From NCBI GenBank assembly GCA_021323355.1, contig JAJONK010000025.1:1-14628 (forward strand): a stretch of 14,628 nucleotides of DNA, written 5' to 3'. Below, piece by piece: positions 1 to 6,471 of the stretch; position 1 is the first letter of the stretch, and every line of letters begins with the position of its first letter. This stretch comes from Deltaproteobacteria bacterium (lineage in GTDB: Bacteria > Desulfobacterota > Binatia > UBA9968). Made by a program: the position numbers and the translations under genes. The notes beneath the pieces are model-generated. The model worked only from the letters and a program-made list of their open reading frames with translations, was not told the origin of the DNA and did no database searches.

Positions 1-762
1 AATCAGAAAACAACCGGGATCAAGAAGGTCATCGCCCACGACTCTTATCTATTGAATCTTGGCTCGCCCGACGGCGTTTTGCGGCAGCGTTCCATTTTGG
101 CCTTCATCGATGAGATGGAGCGTTGCGAGACATTGGGCGTTTCGAATCTGATCGCCCATCCCGGTTCCCATGTCGGCTCGGGAGAAGACCAAGGCATTAA
201 AACCATCGCGAGTTCTCTCAATGAAGTGCACCAGGCTTGCCCCGGCTACAAGGTGAAAGTGACCCTGGAGATCACCGCGGGCCAGGGATCGAATCTCGGC
301 TATCGTTTCGAGCACATCGTTAGAATATTCGATGCCACCCGAGAAAACGAGCGCCTGCGGGTGTGCTTTGATACCGAGCATGCTTTTGCCGCGGGCTACG
401 ATATTCGAACAAGAGAGGGCTACGAACGAACATTCACGGAATTCGACGAGACCATCGGTATCGAACGGCTGGCCGCGTTCCATCTCAACGATTCAAAAAA
501 AGAATTTAACTCGCGGGTCGATCGGCACGAGCATATCGGCAAAGGCCACATCGGCGTGGAGGCTTTTCGATTACTGATGAACGATGAACGATTTTGGGGT
601 GTGCCGATGTGTCTCGAAACACCCAAAGGGCTGGACTTGGCGGAAGACCGCGAAAACTTAGGTTTGCTTCGCAGCCTATTTATCCCGAGTTCGGTTGTTC
701 AAAGCGATACCGTGCTACTGGCGAGCGCGGCGGAGCGAAGGCAATCCAGCGGTCGCTTGTAG
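1..762 (+). CDS. nfo: Deoxyribonuclease IV (endonuclease IV), 5' truncated by window edge
   Basis: AP endonuclease of base-excision repair that cleaves 5' of abasic sites using a metal cluster (known for the family). The frame is open from base 1, so about 56 N-terminal residues lie outside the window judged against the 285-residue E. coli enzyme. Landmarks in order: HDSYLLNLG near the visible start, then HPGSH, LEITAGQGSNLG (metal-ligand Glu), FDTEHAFAAGYD (Asp and His ligands), HLNDSKKEF, SRVDRHEHIGKGHIG (Asp and His ligands) and CLETP (last Glu ligand). All metal ligands expected of the TIM-barrel family appear present. E. coli has DTCH where this protein has DTEH. After the barrel there is a tail of about 26 residues with no counterpart in E. 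coli Nfo. It ends convergently with the VIT gene. Confidence 0.95.
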   Translation, partial: NQKTTGIKKVIAHDSYLLNLGSPDGVLRQRSILAFIDEMERCETLGVSNLIAHPGSHVGSGEDQGIKTIASSLNEVHQACPGYKVKVTLEITAGQGSNLGYRFEHIVRIFDATRENERLRVCFDTEHAFAAGYDIRTREGYERTFTEFDETIGIERLAAFHLNDSKKEFNSRVDRHEHIGKGHIGVEAFRLLMNDERFWGVPMCLETPKGLDLAEDRENLGLLRSLFIPSSVVQSDTVLLASAAERRQSSGRL

Positions 763-903
763 AGATCTGCACTCTCAGCGGTTGGTGCACTGAAGTCCCG
801 GCAAAGTATCAGGCCTGGTCCAAAACCGTAAAGGCCGTTGGAATTTGGCTTCTATCTTGGCTCAGGTGCAGGAAATACTTACGGTGAACTTGGAGGCAGA
901 AGC

Positions 904-1635
904 TTATGCCGCAGGAATACCAACTCCGGGAAAGAAGTACTGCACAACCATGCCGATCAGATATCCCGCTCCCGCGGCGCCGACCGCCACCAGGAAAAAT
1001 TCCAGACCGCCGAGTGTCAGTGACTTACCCGCGAGTTTCCCCTTAAATGCGCCGACACCAAAAAGTGTTATGCCACCAAGCAGAGCCGAAATATAAAAAG
1101 CCGTCAGGCCGGATGCGATCATGTAAGGAATAATCGGCACGATCGCGCCGACAATAAAGGACAGGCCCATCACCATCGCAGCCTGAACCGGCTGATTGAT
1201 TTCAGCACTGCCCAGCCCGAAGACTTTTTCCTGGAAGGTCCGCATGAAGACGTTACGCTCTTGGCTGAGAACCTTCACCATCCGGTAGCTCTGTTCCTTA
1301 CTTAAACCCTCTTCGCCCAGCGCTCTTAGTAGTCCTTCAGCCGCCATATACGGCTCTCGTTCAGCCAGCGCTTCGGCCTCGCGCAACTCCTTGTCGAATA
1401 TCTCCTTCTGCGCGGCGGACGAGAGATAGGAGCCTGCGGCCATCGAAATCGCGCCCGAAAACATCGCGGTAAATCCCGCTATGATGACCACCAACCGGTT
1501 CTCAGTGGCGCCCTGAATACCGGCCAGGAGACCCACCGTGCTGATCAGCCCATCTTGTATGCCGAAAACAAATTCACGAATGCGCGCGCGGCTTTCAATA
1601 ACCTGCTTCTTCTGCTGTATAAGTTCCAGGACCAT
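904..1635 (-). CDS. VIT1/CCC1-family iron/manganese transporter
   Basis: Integral membrane protein of 243 residues, predicted to move Fe2+ or Mn2+ out of the cytoplasm by proton exchange (family knowledge). Visible parts: a short cytoplasmic N-terminus; TM1 around residues 22-42 with the family signature FGIQDGLISTVGLLAG, whose Asp28 matches the transport-path acidic residue; TM2 around 47-70; a charged Glu-rich cytoplasmic segment around 75-140, where plant-type VIT proteins carry their metal-binding domain; then three hydrophobic segments around 150-173, 176-196 and 209-233. Five TMs agrees with the family. It is downstream of the peroxiredoxin on the same strand with a 92-bp gap, so it may be cotranscribed or have its own promoter. 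No good Shine-Dalgarno is seen before the ATG. The family call is firm; the metal is not determined. Confidence 0.9.
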   Translation of the reverse strand: MVLELIQQKKQVIESRARIREFVFGIQDGLISTVGLLAGIQGATENRLVVIIAGFTAMFSGAISMAAGSYLSSAAQKEIFDKELREAEALAEREPYMAAEGLLRALGEEGLSKEQSYRMVKVLSQERNVFMRTFQEKVFGLGSAEINQPVQAAMVMGLSFIVGAIVPIIPYMIASGLTAFYISALLGGITLFGVGAFKGKLAGKSLTLGGLEFFLVAVGAAGAGYLIGMVVQYFFPGVGIPAA

Positions 1636-1727
1636 GGGGAATTAGCACTGCTTCAAATCCGAATCTTCATTGTCATAACCAGAAAAGAGCGAGCAGAGCG
1701 AGCGCCGATCTGGAACTCGGGACCTGC

Positions 1728-2261
1728 TCAATATTTGTGGTCGAGACCGCCGGTAGCCTCGCCAGGCTTCCATTCCGACGGGCAAAGGCGCTCGGTGCGC
1801 AGCGCTTTGAGAACGCGCAGAGTTTCCTCGACGCTGCGCCCGACATTTACGTGGCTAATAACCAGGTAACTCACCTCGCCATTGGGATTGATGATGAAAG
1901 TAGCTCTTAACGGAACTCCTTCCCTCTCATCGAGAACGCCGTAGGCTCGGCTCAAAGTTTTCTCTTCGTCGCTAAGCAGGGGATAATCGATGCCGCCCAA
2001 TTCATCCGCCCAGGAACGATGGCTGTCCAGAGAATCAACGCTGACGCCAAGAATTTCGGCCCCTTGGGCGGCAAAATCCTTGGCCAGCTTGCTGAAGCCA
2101 ACGACCTCGGTTGGACAGATAAAGGTAAAATCGGCGGGGTAAAAAAATAATACGAGCCATTTGCCCTTATAGCGAGATAGGGAGTACTCCGAGACTCTGT
2201 TCTGGTGCACCCCTTTTACGGCGAAATCCGGCGCTTTATCGCCGAGCCTCACTAGACTCAT
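1728..2261 (-). CDS. Peroxiredoxin (AhpC/TSA family, 2-Cys type)
   Basis: Thiol peroxidase of 177 residues reducing H2O2, organic peroxides or peroxynitrite, cytosolic (no signal peptide). The peroxidatic Cys49 lies in DFTFICPTE with the upstream YP motif at 41-42. Conserved Arg occurs in VPLRATFIINPNG. A second Cys at residue 160 in LCPSEW is in the position of the resolving Cys of typical 2-Cys peroxiredoxins. Length is near the short AhpC/Prx1 form. A clear Shine-Dalgarno GAGGAG (plus-strand 2267-2272) lies 5 nt before the ATG. The gene starts 24 bp after the TetR gene ends, so the two are very probably cotranscribed. This links peroxide defence to the regulator and possibly to the downstream metal transporter. 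The electron donor cannot be told from the window. Confidence 0.93.
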   Translation of the reverse strand: MSLVRLGDKAPDFAVKGVHQNRVSEYSLSRYKGKWLVLFFYPADFTFICPTEVVGFSKLAKDFAAQGAEILGVSVDSLDSHRSWADELGGIDYPLLSDEEKTLSRAYGVLDEREGVPLRATFIINPNGEVSYLVISHVNVGRSVEETLRVLKALRTERLCPSEWKPGEATGGLDHKY

Positions 2262-2266
2262 TTTTG

Positions 2267-2272
2267 CTCCTC
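2267..2272 (-). promoter_or_regulatory. Ribosome binding site of the peroxiredoxin gene
   Basis: GAGGAG on the minus strand, 5 nt upstream of the ATG at 2261. It is one of the few strong Shine-Dalgarno sequences here and fixes the peroxiredoxin start. Confidence 0.7.
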
Positions 2273-2285
2273 GCGTCTCACCTGT

Positions 2286-2966
2286 CTAAGGAATATTCTG
2301 CCAAAGCGAAAAGGTATCTTTCTCGCGGCTCGGGTTCGAAATAAACCACCGCTCATCTATCTGGCCTGCTTTCAACACTCCGAAGAAGAAAATCCGCAGC
2401 ATCTGCTCGATTAATTGAGGCAACGGCAAATCGCGCTTTGCCTGATACCAGGTATAGGTCCAGTTCATCATGCCAAAGAGAGAAAAGGTCGCGACCCGCA
2501 GGTCCACTCCTTTGCCGCCTTCTTGCTGCTGCCATTCCTCAACCAGATCCATGAGAACCTTTACGTAACGGCGCTTGAGCACCAGAATCTTATCGGCGAA
2601 CTCGCTGTTCAATGACTCGTCTTCGTGCGCCATCACTTTCATCTCGTGCGTGTTATGCCAGAAAAAGCTCAGGTGATTTGCGGCGAAGAGTCCAATGCGA
2701 GCGCGCACATCCATCTCCGCGCCGGAAGCTTGTTCCCAGCGCTGTAACAGAGTCAGAAAACAGCGCTCCTGGATCAGATAAAGGAGCTCCTCCTTGGTCG
2801 TAAAGTAATAGTAGAGACCCGCCAAACTCATCTTTGTGGCGCGCGAGATGTCGCGCACTGAGGTGCGATGAAAGCCTTTTTCGGCAAAGATTTTCGCTGA
2901 CGTTTTAAGGATATGTTGCAGCTTTTCATCATAGTGACGGGTAGCAGGCTCCAAGCGGCTGGACAT
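2286..2966 (-). CDS. TetR/AcrR-family transcriptional regulator
   Basis: DNA-binding repressor of 226 residues from the chosen ATG. The N-terminal TetR helix-turn-helix is clear: ILKTSAKIFAEKGF, then TSVRDISRATKMS and GLYYYFTTKEELL. The C-terminal part (about 60-226) is a helical ligand/dimer domain rich in Trp and Phe, resembling fatty-acid and acyl-CoA-responsive members. The frame stays open upstream to a TTG at 3098. I prefer the ATG at 2966 because it gives the normal family length, the HTH begins about 15 residues later, and the upstream 44 residues look like read-through intergenic DNA. The gene is divergent from the CoA-ester cluster, so it is a good candidate to control that cluster and itself in response to an acyl- or aryl-CoA. 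This role is inferred from position. Peroxiredoxin follows it. Confidence 0.9.
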   Translation of the reverse strand: MSSRLEPATRHYDEKLQHILKTSAKIFAEKGFHRTSVRDISRATKMSLAGLYYYFTTKEELLYLIQERCFLTLLQRWEQASGAEMDVRARIGLFAANHLSFFWHNTHEMKVMAHEDESLNSEFADKILVLKRRYVKVLMDLVEEWQQQEGGKGVDLRVATFSLFGMMNWTYTWYQAKRDLPLPQLIEQMLRIFFFGVLKAGQIDERWFISNPSREKDTFSLWQNIP

Positions 2967-2975
2967 AAGGAAACG

Positions 2976-3004
2976 ATACTTGCAAATCGCCGGAGACCTG
3001 TCAA
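2976..3004 (-). promoter_or_regulatory. Candidate sigma70 promoter of the TetR gene
   Basis: On the minus strand a perfect -35 TTGACA (plus 2999-3004) is followed after 17 bp by AAGTAT (plus 2976-2981) as a weak -10. Transcription would start near 2968-2969, only about 2 nt before the ATG at 2966, implying a leaderless or nearly leaderless mRNA. That agrees with the absence of a Shine-Dalgarno there. The palindrome TCAATTGA (3001-3008) overlaps the -35 and could be part of an operator. The -10 match is poor. Confidence 0.4.
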
Positions 3005-3068
3005 TTGAGCTGGTTAGCGATAAAGCCCGGAACGCAGCCTGGTGGAAACGTAGGGCTTGGCGTGCATC

Positions 3069-3082
3069 AACAGTTGGCTGTT
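3069..3082. promoter_or_regulatory. Inverted repeat, possible operator in the divergent region
   Basis: AACAGTTGGCTGTT has 5-bp arms AACAG/CTGTT separated by TTGG, and a further CTGTT lies at 3090-3094. It sits in the 202-bp region between the TetR gene and the CoA-ester cluster, where a TetR operator would be expected. The match is short and could be chance. Confidence 0.25.
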
Positions 3083-3121
3083 TTCGCAGCTGTTCCAATG
3101 GGAGCGGCGCGCGATCGTTTC

Positions 3122-3150
3122 TTGAATCGACTTAGGCCATGGTGTATGTC
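3122..3150 (+). promoter_or_regulatory. Weak candidate promoter of the CoA-ester cluster
   Basis: TTGAAT (3122-3127) and TATGTC (3145-3150) are separated by 17 bp. Transcription would then begin around 3157, which fits the second ATG (3169) and would exclude the ATG at 3139. The -10 box is poor, so this is tentative. Confidence 0.2.
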
Positions 3151-3168
3151 TTAAAGTTCAAGCTACTC

Positions 3169-3942
3169 ATGGACTTCGAGAACGTTACCGTTGAAATCGA
3201 TGGGGTCATTGCCGTTGTAACTTTGAATCGGCCTCAACAGCTCAATTCGCTCTCCTATGATCTGGTCAAAGACTTATCCTTGGCAATGCAGGCTCTGGAT
3301 GAGAGTGAAGCTATTCGAGTTATCATTCTCACCGGTGGAGAAAAAGTATTCGCGGCCGGCGCAGACATCAAAGAGATGGCCGAGCTCGGCCCCTTCGATG
3401 AGCGGGTGCAAGGACGTCTCGCATATCGGGATAAGATCAATAAGATTTCAAAGCCCGTCATTGCCGCTGTCAGCGGCTTCGCCCTGGGCGGCGGTTGTGA
3501 GTTGGCCATGAGCTGCGACATCATCGTCGCTTCTGAAACAGCGCGCTTCGGTCAACCGGAAGTAAATTTAGCGATCATCCCCGGCAGCGGAGGCACTCAG
3601 CGGCTGACTCATTTAATCGGCAAACACCGCGCCATGGAACTGGTGCTCACCGGAGATATCATCGGCGCCGCCGAAGCTGAACGTATCGGCTTGGTCAACC
3701 GGGTGATTCCGGTCGAACTGATGCTTGAAGAGGCAAAGAATATCGCCAAGAAGATCGCCGCTAAGCCAGTATTGGCGATCAAAGCAGCGAAAGAGGCCGT
3801 GCTCAAAGCGGCCAACACCGCGCTCGACGAAGGCCTCGACTTCGAACGAAAATCCTTTTATATGCTGCTCGCATCCGAAGACCGCAAAGAAGGCATGAAG
3901 GCGTTTCTGGAAAAGCGCAAACCCCAATACAAAGGCAGATAA
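3169..3942 (+). CDS. Enoyl-CoA hydratase (crotonase family)
   Basis: Hydrates trans-2-enoyl-CoA to 3-hydroxyacyl-CoA in beta-oxidation; in a phenylacetate-type cluster this is the PaaF step on 2,3-didehydroadipyl-CoA. With the start at 3169 the protein has 257 residues, normal for the family. Visible motifs: VVTLNRP (17-22); the oxyanion-hole region AAGADIKEM (62-70); GFALGGGCELAMSCD with catalytic Glu111; FGQPEVNLAIIPGSGGTQRL with the second catalytic Glu131. Both glutamates are kept, so hydratase activity is expected. The frame is open from an ATG at 3139, adding 10 residues. Neither start has a good Shine-Dalgarno; 3169 is preferred from family alignment. It is first in a same-strand series and ends 15 bp before the next gene. 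Confidence 0.93.
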   Translation: MDFENVTVEIDGVIAVVTLNRPQQLNSLSYDLVKDLSLAMQALDESEAIRVIILTGGEKVFAAGADIKEMAELGPFDERVQGRLAYRDKINKISKPVIAAVSGFALGGGCELAMSCDIIVASETARFGQPEVNLAIIPGSGGTQRLTHLIGKHRAMELVLTGDIIGAAEAERIGLVNRVIPVELMLEEAKNIAKKIAAKPVLAIKAAKEAVLKAANTALDEGLDFERKSFYMLLASEDRKEGMKAFLEKRKPQYKGR

Positions 3943-3957
3943 GGCGACTCACCTCTG

Positions 3958-4737
3958 TTGGCGTACGAAACAATCATTTACGAAAAGGAAAGCGGCGTTG
4001 CGACGATTACGCTCAATCGTCCCCAGGCGCTTAATGCGTTCGTGCCGCAAATGAATCAGGAAGTCATGGACGCGCTCAAAAGCGGCGAGCGCGACCAAGA
4101 CGTGCGTTGTTTCTTGATCACTGGAGCTGGCCGTGCTTTCTGCGCCGGACAAGATCTGAAGGGACGAACCCCGGATCAGAAGGGATCGCTGGGCGCTTCG
4201 TTGCGGGAAAAATACAATCCGATGATCCGGCAAATTCGGCACATGGAAAAGATCGTCATTGCCGCGGTCAACGGGGTGGCGGCCGGAGCGGGTTGCAACT
4301 TTGCTTTGGCCTGCGACTTGCGCGTCGCTTCGGAAGAGGCGAAATTTATTCAATCCTTCGTGCGCGTAGGACTGGCCCCGGATTCCGGCGGCAGCTTCAT
4401 CCTGCCGCGGTTGGTCGGCCTTAGCAAAGCCATGGAGCTACTGCTTCTGGGCGAGACAGTCGATGCTCACGAGGCCCAACGGATCGGCTTGGTAGCCAAA
4501 GTATTTCCGACCGCTGAGTTTGCCGATTCAGCCAGGAAATTAGCTGGGAGAGTTGCCGCCGCGCCGCGCGGCATCGGCCTGATCAAAAGAGCGGTGAATC
4601 ACGCCAATCTGGCAACTCTTGAAGTCGATCTCGAGTACGAAGCCTGCTTGCAGGAAATCGCCGGGCGAAGCTCGGACTACGATGAAGGCGTACGCGCGTT
4701 CTTAGAAAAACGCGCGCCGACGTTTACGGGAAAATAA
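3958..4737 (+). CDS. paaG: PaaG-like enoyl-CoA isomerase (1,2-epoxyphenylacetyl-CoA isomerase type)
   Basis: Crotonase-fold protein of 259 residues starting at TTG (3958), 15 bp after the preceding stop. In the phenylacetate pathway PaaG converts ring-1,2-epoxyphenylacetyl-CoA to oxepin-CoA and also isomerises a later dehydroadipyl-CoA. Evidence for PaaG rather than hydratase: the two hydratase glutamates are replaced (Asn114 in GAGCNFALACD and Phe134 at the second position), while FVRVGLAPDSGGSF carries Asp142, the family's catalytic Asp, as does the LPRLVG that follows. Oxyanion motif FCAGQDLKGR lies at 61-70 and the C-terminus is the usual FLEKRAPTFTGK. No ring epoxidase (paaABCDE), ligase (paaK) or paaZ is in the window, so the substrate could also be another unsaturated acyl-CoA. 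Confidence 0.85.
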   Translation: MAYETIIYEKESGVATITLNRPQALNAFVPQMNQEVMDALKSGERDQDVRCFLITGAGRAFCAGQDLKGRTPDQKGSLGASLREKYNPMIRQIRHMEKIVIAAVNGVAAGAGCNFALACDLRVASEEAKFIQSFVRVGLAPDSGGSFILPRLVGLSKAMELLLLGETVDAHEAQRIGLVAKVFPTAEFADSARKLAGRVAAAPRGIGLIKRAVNHANLATLEVDLEYEACLQEIAGRSSDYDEGVRAFLEKRAPTFTGK

Positions 4738-4744
4738 ATCTTCT

Positions 4745-4775
4745 GTGCGGCCGTGTGAGCGGTTCCAAGCCGCAC
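4745..4775 (+). repeat. Intergenic inverted repeat, possible mRNA hairpin
   Basis: GTGCGGC (4745-4751) and GCCGCAC (4769-4775) form a perfect 7-bp GC-rich stem with a 17-nt loop, filling most of the 54-bp gap between paaG and the dehydrogenase. No T-run follows, so it is not a typical intrinsic terminator. It could stabilise or attenuate the operon mRNA. Confidence 0.4.
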
Positions 4776-4791
4776 TGAATTATCAAAGCGC

Positions 4792-5658
4792 ATGACCAAT
4801 CCAACAGAAAAGATTGCCGTGCTCGGCGCCGGGACTATGGGTGCCGGGATCGCACAGATCGCGGCGCAAGCAGGATTCGACACTCTGCTGTATGACATCA
4901 AACAGGAGTTCATCGAAACCGGCCTGGGTCGTATTCGCGACTTTTTAAAGGGTAGCCGCGAGCGCGGAAAACTTTCTGCGGAGCAGGAGCAGCAGATTCT
5001 CGATCGCTTGCGCAGCACTACTCAGCTTGAGGACTGTCAAGGAGCCGCGCTGGTGATTGAGGCCGCGCCGGAAAAATTGGAACTCAAGCGCGATATCTTT
5101 AAACAGCTCGATTCGATTTGCGGCCCGGAAACGCTCCTGGCAAGCAACACATCTTCGTTTAATGTCACCGCTATTGCGGCAAACACGCAGCATCAGGAGC
5201 GAGTGCTGGGTCTGCATTTTTTTAATCCGCCACCGCTCATGGCATTGGTCGAAGTCGTGCAAGGGGATCGGACCAGCCCGGCTGTCATCGACAAGGCCAC
5301 GGATTTAATGCGGCGCATGGGCAAGACGCCGGCGCGCGCGAAAGACACGCCCGGCTTCATCGTCAATCGCATTGCCCGCCCATTTTACAACGAAGCATTG
5401 CGTGTCCTTGGCGATGGCGATGCCTCGGTGGAGACTATCGATCGCGTGATGAAGGAGGCGGGCAATTTCCGCATGGGGCCTTTCGAGCTGATGGATCTGA
5501 TCGGCAATGACATCAACTTTGCCGCCACTGACTCGCTCTATCAATCATTTTTCCACGATCCTAGATTTCGTCCTAGCCCAATCCAGCAGCGCATGGTGAT
5601 GGGCGGCAACTTGGGCCGCAAGACCGGCCGAGGGTTCTATGTCTACGACAAAAAGTAG
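4792..5658 (+). CDS. paaH: 3-hydroxyacyl-CoA dehydrogenase (PaaH/Hbd type)
   Basis: NAD-dependent oxidation of 3-hydroxyacyl-CoA to 3-oxoacyl-CoA; in a phenylacetate route, 3-hydroxyadipyl-CoA to 3-oxoadipyl-CoA. The protein has 288 residues, like the monofunctional Hbd/FadB2 family. Rossmann motif IAVLGAGTMGAGIAQ (GxGxxG at 12-17); VIEAAPEKLELK (88-99); SNTSS (118-122); catalytic dyad His142 in LHFFNPPPLM and Glu154 in LVEVVQG, with Asn145; then the C-terminal domain with FIVNRI, the GPFELMDLIGND motif and the closing GRKTGRGFYVYDKK. All catalytic residues are intact, in contrast to the following paralogue, with which it overlaps by 20 bp. The dehydrogenase call is firm; the PaaH assignment rests on context. 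Confidence 0.92.
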   Translation: MTNPTEKIAVLGAGTMGAGIAQIAAQAGFDTLLYDIKQEFIETGLGRIRDFLKGSRERGKLSAEQEQQILDRLRSTTQLEDCQGAALVIEAAPEKLELKRDIFKQLDSICGPETLLASNTSSFNVTAIAANTQHQERVLGLHFFNPPPLMALVEVVQGDRTSPAVIDKATDLMRRMGKTPARAKDTPGFIVNRIARPFYNEALRVLGDGDASVETIDRVMKEAGNFRMGPFELMDLIGNDINFAATDSLYQSFFHDPRFRPSPIQQRMVMGGNLGRKTGRGFYVYDKK

Positions 5659-6388
5659 CCTGGCGATCCTCGGCAACAACCGGCTGGCGCAGGACTGGAT
5701 TGCGCTCAGCAAGGTTAAGGGTCTGGACGCGGAGTTAGTGAGCGATGCCGCACACGTTCAAGCCAACTCATCCTTAGTGATCGATACTTTAGCAGGCGAT
5801 GAGACAATGAAAAGACGCACCCTAGAAAAGCTCGACACCGAGTTAGCGCCGTCCGCGGTGATCATCACGTCGTGTCTGGTCGGCTCAACCACTTTGATGG
5901 CCTCTTGGACAGATCGGCCCGAGCGGGTAGTCGGGTTTGCGACTTTCTACCCGCTCGCAGACAGGAAGATCATAGAGATAGCGGCCGGACTTCGAACCTC
6001 TGACAGCTCGCTGCAGCAAGCGCAAGATCATTTTAAGTCGCTAGGCAAGGAATCCGTGAAGGTGAAAGATGCCGCCGGGCTGACTTTTCCCCGAATTCTG
6101 AGTTTAATTATCAATGAAGCGGCGCGCAGCCTCGAAGAAGGCGTGGCTAAAGCTGATGAAATCGACATTGCGATGCGCCTGGGTGTAAATTATCCGATGG
6201 GGCCGTTGCGGTGGGCGGATCAGATCGGCTTAGATGAAGTGCTTGCCGTGCTCGAAGGTCTCGAGCGCGAAACCGGCGACGACCGGTATCGCCCCACGCC
6301 TCTTATTAAAAAGCTTGTTGTGGCCGGCTTCCTCGGCGAAACCACCGGCAGAGGGTTCTACTCTTATGAAGAGCAGGTGAAATCATGA
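5639..6388 (+). CDS. Divergent 3-hydroxyacyl-CoA dehydrogenase paralogue, catalytic His missing
   Basis: Protein of 249 residues related to the preceding dehydrogenase but about 40 residues shorter. The start at 5639 lies inside the upstream gene (20-bp overlap) behind GAGGG (5630-5634), suggesting translational coupling. The fold is recognisable: beta-strand start LAILGNNRLAQDW (9-20) where GxGxxG is replaced by G12-N-N-R-L-A17; GFATFYPLADRKIIEI aligns with the partner's LHFFNPPPLMALVEV, so catalytic His becomes Ala101, Asn becomes Tyr104, while Glu113 stays; the C-terminal domain keeps MGPLRWADQIGLDEV and closes with GETTGRGFYSYEEQ. Known chemistry needs the His-Glu dyad and NAD motif, so ordinary dehydrogenase activity is unlikely. 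It may be a regulatory or structural partner of the active enzyme, or carry a different activity. Clean reading frame and operon position argue against a pseudogene. Confidence 0.85.
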   Translation: MSTTKSSLAILGNNRLAQDWIALSKVKGLDAELVSDAAHVQANSSLVIDTLAGDETMKRRTLEKLDTELAPSAVIITSCLVGSTTLMASWTDRPERVVGFATFYPLADRKIIEIAAGLRTSDSSLQQAQDHFKSLGKESVKVKDAAGLTFPRILSLIINEAARSLEEGVAKADEIDIAMRLGVNYPMGPLRWADQIGLDEVLAVLEGLERETGDDRYRPTPLIKKLVVAGFLGETTGRGFYSYEEQVKS

Positions 6389-6445
6389 AAGAATTCGTAA
6401 TTAGATGCCGTGCGCACGCACCTGGGTTCGTCACACCGGAATCCT
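6361..6445 (+). repeat. Imperfect tandem duplication, copy 1
   Basis: First copy of an approximately 84-bp unit. It runs from the 3' end of the divergent dehydrogenase gene, through GTGAAATCATG (6377-6387), into a degraded copy of the first ~21 thiolase codons. Against copy 2 it shows a 2-nt deletion after GTAATT and a 1-nt insertion after CCTGGG. Shared blocks include GTAATT, CCGTGCGCACGC (6408-6419) and ATCCT at its end. By eye about three quarters of bases match. Confidence 0.75.
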
Positions 6446-6471
6446 GTAATGAAGGTCGAGTGAAATCATGA
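6385..6471 (+). pseudogene. 28-codon ORF from the duplicated thiolase 5' end
   Basis: ATG at 6385 overlaps the dehydrogenase stop (ATGA), and its own TGA at 6469-6471 overlaps the thiolase ATG at 6468 (again ATGA). The peptide begins MKEFVI, mirroring the thiolase start MREAVI, then departs because of indels, and ends with VKS like the upstream protein. CAGG (6374-6377) ahead of it is a better Shine-Dalgarno than anything before the thiolase. I read it as the remnant of the original thiolase start after duplication; it may now act as a short coupling leader for the thiolase. No function is recognisable for the peptide itself. Confidence 0.55.

Noticed and set aside
49..483. Minus-strand open frame of 144 codons antisense to nfo
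   Set aside because: The plus strand encodes an unmistakable endonuclease IV; the antisense frame shows no family resemblance.
763..903. Terminator in the convergent nfo/VIT gap
   Set aside because: Only a 5-bp GGCCT/AGGCC pairing (812-835) with a long loop and no T-run was seen, too weak to call.
1684..1702. Tandem AGAGCGAGC repeat before the VIT gene
   Set aside because: Only two 9-bp copies, and no sign of function or expansion.
2967..3098. N-terminal extension of the TetR regulator to a TTG
   Set aside because: It would add 44 residues before the HTH that have no family counterpart and it covers the likely promoter.
3139..3168. Earlier ATG of the enoyl-CoA hydratase
   Set aside because: The 10 extra residues do not match the family N-terminus; kept only as an alternative.
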